From positions 930,001 to 994,000 of the forward strand of contig CBDFFR010000012.1 in NCBI GenBank assembly GCA_965246845.1: a DNA stretch of 64,000 nt, in the 5' to 3' direction. This stretch comes from JBBRMW01 sp965246845 (GTDB lineage Bacteria > Chloroflexota > Anaerolineae > Aggregatilineales > UBA2796). This document shows positions 7,608-15,585 of this stretch, piece by piece. The notes under the pieces were generated by a model that searched no databases, was not told the DNA's origin, and was given only the letters and a program-made list of their open reading frames with translations. The translations under genes and the position numbers were made by a program. Numbering within the stretch: position 1 is the first letter of the stretch; the number at the start of each line of letters is the position of its first letter.

Positions 7608-9316
7608 GTAAAAACACGCAGCACAATAACACGAACGCTAAACGCACGCGCTTTGCTATTTACGCGCGCTATTCGTCCGAAATGCAGAACGAAATCAGCA
7701 TTGACGCACAGGTAGATCGCTGTCGTGCTGCTATAGCGGAGCGGGGTGGCGTCCTTGTTGGAAAGCCATATACAGACAGTGCGCGAAGTGGGTGGAGCCT
7801 GGATCGCGATGCCTTCATTGCGCTACAAAACGATGCTGCACGAGGCAAGTTCGATGCTGTGATTTTCTGGAAGTTTGATCGTTTGGCACGGGATCATAAT
7901 CATGCTGTCATGATCAAAATGCTGCTTCGTACTGAGTATAATCTCAAGCTGTATTGTGTTGAAGGCTTTAGCGAGGATGATGACGATTCTCCGTACACGT
8001 CCATGATGGAACAAATGCTTGCTGTGATTGCGGCGTTCTACTCCAAAAATCTAAGCAGCGAGACAAAGAAGGGTAAGCGGCAGCGTGCTATCAACGGAGA
8101 GTTTAACGGCAGTATAGCACCTGTTGGTTACGAACTCGTCAAGGAAGCACAAGCGAAACCCGAACATCCAGCCGGACTGTATATACACCCACGCCAAGCC
8201 GTGATTATTCGCCGTGCATTTCATATGTACGCGACTGGAAAATACAGTGACCTCCAAATTGCCGAATGGATGAAAGCACAACGGCCTATGCAAAAGCTGT
8301 CAGCAAAGCGCCTGAACATCAACAAAGAAGCAGTTCGATACATGCTTCAGAATAAGATTTACACAGGGCGCGTATGCTATGCAGAAACCGTATACATTGG
8401 AAATCTAAGCGGTAGCAAACGGAGCAACAGACATCGAAAGGAATGGCTGGAAGGAAAACATCAGGGTTTCATTTCAGATGAACTATTTGAACAGTGCCAA
8501 AATGTCCGCAAAGAACATGCAAGATATTTTAAGACCTCAGAGCAGATGCGGATATACCTGTTGCACGACCGCGTTTACTGTGCGCGCTGCATCACCACAC
8601 GACCGATTGGAAACGTAGACCGGAATTTTGGAAAAATGCGGCCCGGGTGGAGTGAACGAATCCAAGCGGGTCAGTATCGGTGTGTCGCGCGCGATAGGGG
8701 CTACCATCAGTGCGAACAACCCTATGTTTCCGCACCAAGTATTGACGATCAAGTCGCTGACGCGCTACGAAAAATATCTGTGCCAAAAGGTTTTCAGAAT
8801 CGTGTCGAGACGGCTGTGCGTGGGCGCGCCGAGAACTCCGACTCACTTCAATTGATCGAAGAGATTGGGCAAGCTATCGAACGTGTAGATTTCCAGTGGG
8901 AAAAGGGATTCATCTCACCGGAGGAATATGTTCAGAAGCGCAGCAGTTTACAGAAGGAAATAGAAGCTCTGCGCCCAGTTGATTATGACTCGCTGGCTGA
9001 GGCGTTCGATCTCATACACAACTTTGATGTGTATTGGACACAATGCGGCACACTTGACCAGACTCTTGAGGCGCGTCAGCAATTACTCGCGAAACTCGTT
9101 GACAAAGTTTTCGTGTATGATAGTAACGTCGTTGCGATTGCACTACATGGTGACTTTGGAGTGGTGCTTGACACCGGTGAGGCTACACCAGTGGAAGTTG
9201 TGAACTCGATGCGTGGAGTAGTAAACGAAAAGGGTGCAAACCAGAAGGTTTACACCCAAGACGGAGTCGACGGGATTCGAACCCGCCATCTTCGCCGTGA
9301 CAGGGCGACATGTTAA
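7604..9316 (+). CDS. Large serine recombinase (integrase) of an integrated element
   Basis: 570 residues. The resolvase-type catalytic domain covers about 15-165: YARYSSEMQ with catalytic Ser24, and FWKFDRLARD with the conserved Arg pair. A Recombinase (PF07508-type) domain follows at about 180-290 (VGYELVKEAQ, PRQAVIIRRAFHMYATGKYS, LQNKIYTG), then a zinc ribbon at about 325-375 (YCARC and RCVARDRGYHQC) and a coiled-coil C-terminal part. Such enzymes catalyse site-specific integration and excision of phages and islands. Oddity: the last 25 or so codons read through the intrinsic terminator of tRNA-Asp and the antisense of the tRNA itself (GVDGIRTRHLRRDRATC). The original stop was probably replaced by host sequence when the element integrated. 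Confidence 0.9.
   Translation: MSKNTQHNNTNAKRTRFAIYARYSSEMQNEISIDAQVDRCRAAIAERGGVLVGKPYTDSARSGWSLDRDAFIALQNDAARGKFDAVIFWKFDRLARDHNHAVMIKMLLRTEYNLKLYCVEGFSEDDDDSPYTSMMEQMLAVIAAFYSKNLSSETKKGKRQRAINGEFNGSIAPVGYELVKEAQAKPEHPAGLYIHPRQAVIIRRAFHMYATGKYSDLQIAEWMKAQRPMQKLSAKRLNINKEAVRYMLQNKIYTGRVCYAETVYIGNLSGSKRSNRHRKEWLEGKHQGFISDELFEQCQNVRKEHARYFKTSEQMRIYLLHDRVYCARCITTRPIGNVDRNFGKMRPGWSERIQAGQYRCVARDRGYHQCEQPYVSAPSIDDQVADALRKISVPKGFQNRVETAVRGRAENSDSLQLIEEIGQAIERVDFQWEKGFISPEEYVQKRSSLQKEIEALRPVDYDSLAEAFDLIHNFDVYWTQCGTLDQTLEARQQLLAKLVDKVFVYDSNVVAIALHGDFGVVLDTGEATPVEVVNSMRGVVNEKGANQKVYTQDGVDGIRTRHLRRDRATC
9222..9257 (-). terminator. Intrinsic terminator of tRNA-Asp
   Basis: On the minus strand, five nucleotides after the tRNA 3' end: an 11-bp stem GGGTGTAAACC / GGTTTGCACCC with one mismatch and a TTCT loop, followed by TTTTCGTTT. 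It lies wholly inside the 3' end of the serine recombinase frame on the other strand. Confidence 0.85.
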
Positions 9317-9334
9317 CCGCTACACCACGACTCC
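9262..9334 (-). tRNA. tRNA-Asp (GUC)
   Basis: 73 nt. Acceptor GGAGTCG pairs with CGACTCC, discriminator G at 9262. The anticodon stem TCGCC/GGCGA encloses loop CTGTCAC, anticodon GTC. T arm GCGGG-TTCGAAT-CCCGT. No encoded CCA. Has its own promoter (9365-9393) and terminator. A serine recombinase gene converges on its 3' end, so the tRNA region is the likely integration site. Confidence 0.97.
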
Positions 9335-9364
9335 AACACTGCGTTGTATACAGTGATAGGTGAA

Positions 9365-9393
9365 AGTATAGCCGAGCAGCAGGAGCGCGTCAA
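9365..9393 (-). promoter_or_regulatory. Sigma-70 type promoter of tRNA-Asp
   Basis: TTGACG (9393-9388), 17-bp spacer, TATACT (9370-9365) on the minus strand; predicted start about 24 nt before the tRNA 5' end. Confidence 0.8.
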
Positions 9394-9419
9394 GTGTGAG
9401 ATTTCGGACGCGGGAATGC

Positions 9420-9448
9420 TTGACAAACCTGCGCCCGCGCGTTACCTT
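9420..9448 (+). promoter_or_regulatory. Probable trp operon promoter
   Basis: TTGACA at 9420-9425, 17-bp spacer, TACCTT at 9443-9448. It gives a start near 9455 and a leader of about 325 nt to the trpE start, the normal length for a T-box leader. The -10 is weak but the -35 is perfect. Back to back with the tRNA-Asp promoter. Confidence 0.6.
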
Positions 9449-9454
9449 CACCCG

Positions 9455-9752
9455 CAATTCAGATATTCGACAGACGTTGAGTCGGGCGAGTACGCATCCA
9501 GCGATGTTCAGAGAGCCGCTACTTGCTGAGAAGGCGGTACAGGCGCAGATGCGGAATGGACCGATGAGTCGCACGGGCAAAACCGGACGGGTCCAAACCG
9601 CTCCGCGCAAGTAGCCCCTGCCGGAGCCGCCACCGTTATCCGGGCGGAGCAAAGTGAGGTACGCGGATGTTTGATGACATCGCGCGGCCTAACCTGGGTG
9701 GCACCACGGAAGACCCCTTTCGTCCCAATTTTGGGAAGGGGTCTTTTTTGTT
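9455..9752 (+). promoter_or_regulatory. Tryptophan T-box riboswitch with intrinsic terminator
   Basis: The T-box core AACCTGGGTGGCACCACGG (9691-9709) followed by CGTCCC (9721-9726) matches the conserved T-box/antiterminator sequence. The terminator is AGACCCCTT (9711-9719) pairing with AAGGGGTCT (9736-9744) before six T; the antiterminator would use the T-box instead of this stem. Upstream, the leader has the Stem I features CAGAGAGCCGC and GCTGAGAAGGCGG, and a specifier loop GAATGGACC with codon TGG. Uncharged tRNA-Trp should pair with TGG and with the T-box to allow read-through into trpE. Exact stem boundaries are not resolved by eye. Confidence 0.9.
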
Positions 9753-9778
9753 GGCCGGAACTCAGGAGATTGTCATCC

Positions 9779-11299
9779 ATGCTTGTCGCGACCCAGCCCG
9801 CCGTCAGTTACACGCCGTCCCAACCGGACGCCATGCGCCTGTTTGAACAAGGCGACCTGCTCCCCATCTACCGCACCTACGCGGCAGACCTCGAAACGCC
9901 CGTGTCCGTCTACCTCAAACTCGCGCGCGAAGGCGAACCCGCGTTCTTCCTCGAATCCGTTGAAGGCGGGGAATACATCGGGCGCTATTCATTCATTGGC
10001 GTCAACCCGACCGCAATTCTCAGCGTCAAGGATCGCGCCGTCACCGAACAGCGCGATGGACGCACGAACACATACCACCTCGATGCGCGTGAGGACGCCC
10101 TGAGTGCCGTCCGCGATGCGGTGAAGCAGGTCACGCCCGTTGCGCTGCCGGGGTTGCCGCGCTTCATCGGTGGCGCGGTCGGCTACCTCGCTTACGACAT
10201 CGTGCGCCAGTTCGAGCGGCTGCCGAACACCGCGACGGATGACTTGAACATCCCGGATGCGGCGTTTATGCTGGTCGATACGCTGGTCATGTTCGACCAT
10301 GTGAAGCATCAGCTCCTGATCCTCTCCAACGCGCGCAACACAGGCGACACCGCCGCCGCTTACGAGGCCGCGATTGATCGCATTGAAGCAATCGTCGCAC
10401 GCCTGCGCGAACCACTCCCGCCTATCCCCGAAAACACGCCGCCGGACGATGAAACATTCGATTCGACGCACAGCCGCGACGAATTCATGGAAAACGTAGA
10501 GAAAGCGAAGGAATACATCGCCGCTGGGGACGCCTTCCAGATCGTGCTGTCGCGCCGCATGTCACGCACGACGACCGCGACGCCGCTCAGTATCTATCGC
10601 TCGCTGCGCATGATCAACCCGTCGCCGTATATGTTCCTGCTCACCTTCCCGCACGATGACGTGATCGTGATCGGCTCCTCGCCGGAGATGATGGTCCGCT
10701 ACGATGTCGATACGAACATCGCGAACGTGCGCCCCATTGCCGGGACGATCCGGCGCGGCGCGACGCACGCAGAAGACCTCGCCAACGAGCAGCATATGTT
10801 GAATGATCCGAAGGAGCGCGCCGAACACCTGATGCTGGTCGATCTCGGACGCAACGACCTGGGGCGCGTCTGTGAATATGGCAGCGTGAGCGTCCCGGAA
10901 ATGTTCGTCGTGGAGCGCTATTCGCACGTTATGCACATCGTCTCGCATGTCGAGGGCAAATTGCGCAAGGGGATGGATTGCTTCAGCCTCCTGCGCGCGA
11001 CCTTCCCCGCCGGGACACTCAGCGGCGCGCCGAAAATTCGCGCGATGGAGATCATCGAAACGCTGGAAGGCACGCGACGCGGGCTGTATGGCGGCGCGGT
11101 CGGCTATTTCAGCTACGACGGCGGGATGGATACGTGTATCACAATCCGCACGATCCTGATGCGCGGCGACCGCGTATACATTCAGGCGGGCGCGGGTCTC
11201 GTCGCGGATAGCGACCCGGCCAGCGAATACGACGAGACGATCAACAAGGCGCGTGCCGTCTCGACCGCAATCCACAACGCGGAACACAATCTGTTTTAG
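9779..11299 (+). CDS. trpE: Anthranilate synthase component I
   Basis: Converts chorismate and ammonia or glutamine to anthranilate, the first committed step to tryptophan. ATG at 9779 is chosen over the longer frame because AGGAGA lies 10 nt upstream and the longer frame would run through the riboswitch terminator. 506 residues, usual length. N-terminal feedback domain with LLES-type motif replaced by FFLESVEGGEYIGRYSFIG (about 40-58); the chorismate-binding domain has AFQIVLSRR, MINPSPYMF, SSPEMMVR, RPIAGTIRRG, DLGRNDLGRV, FPAGTLSGAPKIRAMEII and GAGLVADSDP, all conserved. First gene of trpE-G-D-C-F, controlled by the T-box leader. Confidence 0.97.
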   Translation: MLVATQPAVSYTPSQPDAMRLFEQGDLLPIYRTYAADLETPVSVYLKLAREGEPAFFLESVEGGEYIGRYSFIGVNPTAILSVKDRAVTEQRDGRTNTYHLDAREDALSAVRDAVKQVTPVALPGLPRFIGGAVGYLAYDIVRQFERLPNTATDDLNIPDAAFMLVDTLVMFDHVKHQLLILSNARNTGDTAAAYEAAIDRIEAIVARLREPLPPIPENTPPDDETFDSTHSRDEFMENVEKAKEYIAAGDAFQIVLSRRMSRTTTATPLSIYRSLRMINPSPYMFLLTFPHDDVIVIGSSPEMMVRYDVDTNIANVRPIAGTIRRGATHAEDLANEQHMLNDPKERAEHLMLVDLGRNDLGRVCEYGSVSVPEMFVVERYSHVMHIVSHVEGKLRKGMDCFSLLRATFPAGTLSGAPKIRAMEIIETLEGTRRGLYGGAVGYFSYDGGMDTCITIRTILMRGDRVYIQAGAGLVADSDPASEYDETINKARAVSTAIHNAEHNLF

Positions 11300-11447
11300 G
11301 ATGTACATGCAATCGGCGCGCGGGAATAAATCCACCGCGCTAGTAAGGTCTGGTTATTCCACCGTCGGGAGACCAGACCGTAGTAGCCCGGTCCATTCAT
11401 GGCCGGGCGTGTCTAAAAAAGCCCGAATAGAAAGGAAACACGCAACC
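11300..11447 (+). ncRNA. Structured spacer between trpE and trpG (three consecutive hairpins)
   Basis: 148 nt separate trpE from trpG, while later genes of the operon overlap or nearly so. Three stem-loops follow one another: GCGCGG (11318-11323) with CCGCGC (11335-11340); GGTCTGGT (11347-11354) with ACCAGACC (11372-11379); GCCCGG (11386-11391) with CCGGGC (11403-11408). TAGTA links the stems (11341-11345, 11381-11385). After the third comes CTAAAAAAGCCCG, with no U-tract, so it is not a simple terminator. It could stabilise or process the mRNA, or be a regulatory RNA. Type is uncertain. Confidence 0.45.
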
Positions 11448-12026
11448 ATGATCATCGTGATCGATAACTACGACAGCTTCACCTACAACCTCGTGCAGGC
11501 GTTTGGCACGCTCGGCGCGGAACTCTGCGTCTTCCGCAACGATGAAACCACGCTCGGCGAAATCGTCAGCCTGAACCCCTCGCACCTCATCATCTCGCCC
11601 GGACCCGGCGACCCGGATGACGGCGGCGTATCGCTCCAGGTCATCGAGCGATTGGGTCCGACCGTGCCGCTGCTCGGCGTGTGCCTCGGCCACCAGTGCA
11701 TCGGGCAGGCCTTCGGCGGCGAAGTGACCCGCGCGCCGCGCCAGATGCACGGCAAAATCTCGCAGGTGTACCACACGGGCGACCCGCTCTTCGACGGAAT
11801 GCCCAACCCCTTCGACGCCACGCGCTACCACAGCCTGATCGTGAACGAGCCGCTCCCTGCCTCGCTCAAGGTGACTGCCTTCACTGAACAGGGTGAAATC
11901 ATGGCGTTGCGTCACGTAGAATATCCGATTTACGGCGTGCAGTTTCACCCGGAAAGCATCATGACGACGCACGGCGTCCGCTTGATGCGCAACTTTCTCG
12001 AAAATCCACACCTCGAACTGGCCTGA
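11448..12026 (+). CDS. trpG: Anthranilate synthase component II (glutamine amidotransferase)
   Basis: 192 residues from ATG 11448, preceded by AAAGGAAA at about 10 nt. The upstream extension of the frame runs through the hairpin spacer and is not used. Class I glutamine amidotransferase: IDNYDSFTYNL at the N-terminus, oxyanion loop SPGPGDPDD, nucleophile elbow LLGVCLGHQCIGQAFGG with Cys at about 78, and the His-Glu pair in GVQFHPES. It supplies ammonia to TrpE. It may also serve PabB-type folate synthesis, as single-copy TrpG/PabA often does; no pabB is in this window. Confidence 0.96.
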   Translation: MIIVIDNYDSFTYNLVQAFGTLGAELCVFRNDETTLGEIVSLNPSHLIISPGPGDPDDGGVSLQVIERLGPTVPLLGVCLGHQCIGQAFGGEVTRAPRQMHGKISQVYHTGDPLFDGMPNPFDATRYHSLIVNEPLPASLKVTAFTEQGEIMALRHVEYPIYGVQFHPESIMTTHGVRLMRNFLENPHLELA

Positions 12027-12040
12027 GCGGAGCGCATACG

Positions 12041-13072
12041 ATGGGCATACAATACGCAATCGGCAAGCTGGCGAAGCGGCAGGACCTGACGCAGGCCGAG
12101 GCCGAAGCCGCGATGGACGAGATCATGACCGGAGCCGCCACGCCCGCGCAGGTCGGCGGCTATCTGATGGCGCTGCGCATGAAGACCGAAACGGTGGAAG
12201 AGATCGCGGGCAGCGCGCTTTCGATGCGGCGCGCGGCCAACCATCCCGCCGTCCATCGCGACAATCTGATCGATACCTGCGGCACAGGTGGCGACGGCGC
12301 AAACACGTTCAATATCTCGACGACGGTAGCCTTCGTCGTCGCGGGCGCGGGGCTACCCGTCGCCAAACATGGCAATCGCTCCGTCAGCAGCAAAAGTGGT
12401 TCAGCGGATGTGTTGGCCGCGCTCGGCGTGAACCTGAGCCTCACGCCGGAACAGGTCGGGGAGTGCATTGAGCAGATCGGGATCGGGTTCCTCTTCGCGC
12501 CTGCCTTCCACCCCGCGATGAAGCACGCCATTGGTCCGCGCCGCGAACTGGCCGTGCGGACGCTCTTCAATCTGCTGGGTCCGCTCACCAATCCAGCGGG
12601 CGCGAAACGCCAGCTACTTGGAGTGTATGCGCCGGAACTGACGGAACTGATAGCGCTGGTGCTGTGTGAACTGGGCGGCGAGGCGGCGTTCGTCGTACAC
12701 GGTCACGGCGGGCTGGATGAACTCACCACCAGCGGACCGAACCGCGTCAGCGAACTGCGCGATGGGCAGGTCCGCACCTATGAACTCGACCCGGCCTCGC
12801 TCGGCTTCGCGCGCTCCGACCCGACGGACATCGCGGGGGGGATGCCCGCCCACAACGCGGAAATCACGCGCGGCATCCTCGCCGGGGCGATTGAAGGCGC
12901 GCCGCGCGATGTGGTGCTGCTCAATGCGGCGGCGGGGCTGGTCGCGGGTGGTATGACGACCGACCTTGCGGAAGGGGTGCGGCTCGCGCGGGAGAGCCTC
13001 GCGAGCGGCGCGGCACTCGAAAAGCTGCACGCGCTTGTCGCCTATTCCGCGCAATATATGGTGGCAACATGA
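12041..13072 (+). CDS. trpD: Anthranilate phosphoribosyltransferase
   Basis: Transfers the phosphoribosyl group of PRPP to anthranilate. 343 residues, usual length. PRPP-binding and catalytic motifs visible: DTCGTGGDGANTFNIST (about 84-100), KHGNRSVSSKSGSADVLAALG (about 109-129), FLFAPAFHPAMKH, RRELAVRTLFNLLGPLTNPA and HGHGGLDE. Starts 14 nt after trpG and overlaps trpC by ATGA (13069-13072). Confidence 0.96.
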   Translation: MGIQYAIGKLAKRQDLTQAEAEAAMDEIMTGAATPAQVGGYLMALRMKTETVEEIAGSALSMRRAANHPAVHRDNLIDTCGTGGDGANTFNISTTVAFVVAGAGLPVAKHGNRSVSSKSGSADVLAALGVNLSLTPEQVGECIEQIGIGFLFAPAFHPAMKHAIGPRRELAVRTLFNLLGPLTNPAGAKRQLLGVYAPELTELIALVLCELGGEAAFVVHGHGGLDELTTSGPNRVSELRDGQVRTYELDPASLGFARSDPTDIAGGMPAHNAEITRGILAGAIEGAPRDVVLLNAAAGLVAGGMTTDLAEGVRLARESLASGAALEKLHALVAYSAQYMVAT

Positions 13073-13878
13073 GCGCGCCGACAGCATTCCCCGGCGTGCT
13101 GCTCGGCACGGGGACCTATCTGGATCGTATCGTCGCGAACACACTTGAGGAGGTCGCCGCGCGCAAGGCCGCAAAGCCGAACCTCGCGCCGTATTCCGCG
13201 CCGCCTAAAGACTTCGCCGCCGCGCTGCGCGGTGATCACATCCGGTTGATCGCGGAGGTCAAGCACGCTTCGCCCTCGAAAGGCGTGCTGATTGAGCCGT
13301 TCGATCCGGTCGCGATTGCGCGCGACTACGCACAGGGCGGCGCGGCGGCGCTCTCTGTCCTCACGGATAGCAAGTTCTTTCAGGGCAGCCTGGACGACTT
13401 GCGAGCAGTGCGCGCAGCGGTCGAGCTGCCCATTCTGCGCAAGGATTTCGTGATTGATGCGTTCCAAATCGAAGAGGCGCGCGCCGTCGGTGCGGATGCA
13501 ATTTTGCTCATCGTCGGTATCCTTGATGATGCGCTGCTCGCGGACCTGCACGCCGTCGCGACGGCACACGGACTGGCCGCACTGGTCGAAGTCCACGACG
13601 CCGCGGAGATGGACCGCGCGCTGCGCCTCAACGCGCAAATCATCGGGATCAACAATCGCGATCTGCGCACCTTCGAAACCGACCTCACGACGACGGAGAC
13701 ACTCGCGAAGGGCGTCCCGCCGTCGGTAACGCTGGTCGGCGAAAGCGGTATCTTCGAGGCGGCAGATGTGGAACGGATGGCGCGGGCAGGCGCGAGCGCA
13801 ATCCTCGTCGGCGAGTCGCTGATCAAAGCGACGGACCGCGCGGCGCAGCTTCGCGAACTGACGGGCGTGCGCCGATGA
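13069..13878 (+). CDS. trpC: Indole-3-glycerol-phosphate synthase
   Basis: TIM-barrel enzyme making indole-3-glycerol phosphate from CdRP. 269 residues. Motifs: LIAEVKHASPSKG with catalytic Lys (about 64-76), ALSVLTDSKFFQGSLDDL, LPILRKDFVIDAFQI with the second Lys, ALVEVHD, IIGINNRDLRTFETD, LVGESGI and ASAILVGESLI. Overlaps trpD and trpF by 4 nt each, so translation is coupled along the operon. Confidence 0.97.
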   Translation: MSAPTAFPGVLLGTGTYLDRIVANTLEEVAARKAAKPNLAPYSAPPKDFAAALRGDHIRLIAEVKHASPSKGVLIEPFDPVAIARDYAQGGAAALSVLTDSKFFQGSLDDLRAVRAAVELPILRKDFVIDAFQIEEARAVGADAILLIVGILDDALLADLHAVATAHGLAALVEVHDAAEMDRALRLNAQIIGINNRDLRTFETDLTTTETLAKGVPPSVTLVGESGIFEAADVERMARAGASAILVGESLIKATDRAAQLRELTGVRR

Positions 13879-14513
13879 CCTACGTAAAAATCTGCGGCCT
13901 GACGAATATCGAGGATGCGCTCGCGGCGGTGGATGCGGGCGCGGATTACCTCGGCTTCATCTTCCACCCGAAGAGTCCGCGCTGTATCACGCCGGATGAC
14001 TTCACGAAAATTGCGCGTGATCTGCCGACAGCAGCGCGCAAGATCGGCGTGTTCGTGAATGGCTTCAATGCAGATTTTGATGATCTACCGTTCACATATA
14101 TCCAGCTTCACGGCGAAGAAGACCCGGTTTTCGTGGCGACCGTGCCGCGCGGGTACAAGGCGCTGCGTCCCGCCAGCCTTGAGCAGTTCGAGTTGGAGTA
14201 CGAGCGCTATGCTGACTCAATTCACCAAAGCGATCCGATGCAGCCGCACATGCTGATCGACGCCTATCACCCCGCGTTGCACGGTGGCACGGGGCAGCAA
14301 ATCGACCGCGAGATCGTACAGGCGGCAGTCCGCCGCATCCCGCGGCTGATGCTGGCGGGCGGCCTCACGCCGGACAATGTTGGTGAAATAATACGCGACG
14401 TGAAGCCCTTCGCAGTGGATGTTTCCAGTGGGGTCGAAGCCGCGCCGGGTAAGAAGGATCATGGTAAGATAAGGGCATTCGTGCAGGCGGTACGGGAGGC
14501 AAGCAGCGAATGA
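13875..14513 (+). CDS. trpF: Phosphoribosylanthranilate isomerase
   Basis: Amadori rearrangement of PRA to CdRP. 212 residues. The family signature VKICGLTNIEDA is at residues 4-15 with catalytic Cys7, followed by GADYLGFIFHPKSPR, and the barrel end has LAGGLTPDNV and VDVSSGVE; the general acid Asp lies in LIDAYHP. Overlaps trpC and the next gene by ATGA. Order E-G-D-C-F here; trpB and trpA must be elsewhere or outside the window. Confidence 0.96.
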   Translation: MTYVKICGLTNIEDALAAVDAGADYLGFIFHPKSPRCITPDDFTKIARDLPTAARKIGVFVNGFNADFDDLPFTYIQLHGEEDPVFVATVPRGYKALRPASLEQFELEYERYADSIHQSDPMQPHMLIDAYHPALHGGTGQQIDREIVQAAVRRIPRLMLAGGLTPDNVGEIIRDVKPFAVDVSSGVEAAPGKKDHGKIRAFVQAVREASSE

Positions 14514-14929
14514 ATGCGCTGCACAAAGATGCAATGTCCCTGACGCTGACCGACGCCCAACAACAATGGCTCATCCGCGAAATGCAAGCCAACGCCCCGT
14601 GCGAAATCTGCGGATTGATCGGTGGACGCGGCAACCGTGCGGAGCAAATCATCCCGCTCCCGAACATCGCCGCCGACCCGACCACGCGCTATCAGGCCGA
14701 CCCCGCCGCGCTTGGCCGTGCGCTGCGCGAGATCGAGAAGACCGGGGACCTGCTCGCGATCTACCACTCGCACCCGAATAGCGCTCCGGTCCCTTCGCAG
14801 ACGGATATTGCCGAATGGATGTGGGGAAGCGTAGTATGTGTGATTGTGGGAATGCAAGGAGTAACCGCGCGAGTTCATGGCTGGGTTCTTACGCGACGTA
14901 CAGCTATGGGTATAGCAGTTTCATCATGA
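14510..14929 (+). CDS. JAMM/MPN+ metalloprotease-like protein coupled to the trp operon
   Basis: 139 residues. Contains the JAMM zinc motif: AIYHSHPNSAPVPSQTDIAEW gives HxHP, Ser and Asp in the right spacing, and an upstream Glu in CEICGLIGG. Prokaryotic single-domain JAMM proteins remove C-terminal extensions from ubiquitin-like sulfur carriers (as in cysteine or thiamin synthesis) or act on other conjugates. No sulfur carrier or activating enzyme is adjacent. It begins inside the trpF stop (ATGA), so it is co-expressed with tryptophan synthesis; the reason is not evident. The C-terminus is short but not obviously truncated. Confidence 0.82.
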   Translation: MNALHKDAMSLTLTDAQQQWLIREMQANAPCEICGLIGGRGNRAEQIIPLPNIAADPTTRYQADPAALGRALREIEKTGDLLAIYHSHPNSAPVPSQTDIAEWMWGSVVCVIVGMQGVTARVHGWVLTRRTAMGIAVSS

Positions 14930-14933
14930 GCGG

Positions 14934-15575
14934 CTACTGATAACAACCAAGTCCTCGCCATTTGGCTAAAGGGGTATATGCTTCCCAGCTATATTCCAGT
15001 GCCTCGCCACTAAATATCCGCACGATCTGGTCGGAAAACAGAACCCCCATGTGACCATCACATTGTTCTACAGCATCATATCCAATGAAGTTAAGAAACC
15101 AGGATTTACCGAAGAAACGCCAATCAATTGCGTCTCGATTTTTCGCATCCGGCGCTCGATAAATACTGAACGCCGTTGGAGATGCAGGATAAAGAGAGAA
15201 GTAGTCAGCAGCATTAAGCATCGGCACGTTGAATATCAGATCGAAACTGGTGATGAAAAGCACAGTGTCGTCAGTATAGAGGTCTAAGTGCATATATTCA
15301 GTATGCCCATTCTGAAAAGAATAGTGCCAGACACCTTCATCGTACTGAAGTTCGCCTAATTCTTGGGGGAATGCAACAGAAATAAGTTTTTTTGCTTCTG
15401 TGAGCGTCGTCTTCCCCGGCACAATCCCAATCCAGCACGGTAACTGGCACTCATCCAGATGCAGAAAGGCGACATTCGGCGGGGGTGGCTGCGCTCGCCC
15501 AATCAGCACCCCTACGCTCACGGCAATCGTGAGCAGCACAATCAGGGCGAGCGTCCGAACGAGCAGCCAGCGCAT
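14934..15575 (-). CDS. Exported or membrane-anchored hypothetical protein with CQLPCWxGI motif
   Basis: 213 residues with an N-terminal membrane segment or signal (about 5-26, LALIVLLTIAVSVGVLIG), a Pro-rich linker, then HLDECQLPCWIGIVPGKTT at about 39-57. A Cys pair in C.LPCW.GI.PG.TT followed by a beta-rich domain is a recurring pattern in uncharacterised exported proteins of Anaerolineae-like genomes (recalled, not searched). Two more Cys near the C-terminus (EQCDG, GLGCYQ) may pair with them. Function unknown. It converges on the JAMM gene with a 4-nt gap. Confidence 0.6.
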   Translation of the reverse strand: MRWLLVRTLALIVLLTIAVSVGVLIGRAQPPPPNVAFLHLDECQLPCWIGIVPGKTTLTEAKKLISVAFPQELGELQYDEGVWHYSFQNGHTEYMHLDLYTDDTVLFITSFDLIFNVPMLNAADYFSLYPASPTAFSIYRAPDAKNRDAIDWRFFGKSWFLNFIGYDAVEQCDGHMGVLFSDQIVRIFSGEALEYSWEAYTPLAKWRGLGCYQ

Positions 15576-15585
15576 CTACGATTGA

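Noticed and set aside
9671..9778. N-terminal extension of trpE
   Set aside because: It would translate through the T-box terminator; ATG 9779 has a good ribosome-binding site and matches the family start.
11253..11447. N-terminal extension of trpG overlapping trpE
   Set aside because: Runs through the hairpin spacer and has no family similarity; ATG 11448 gives the conserved TrpG start.
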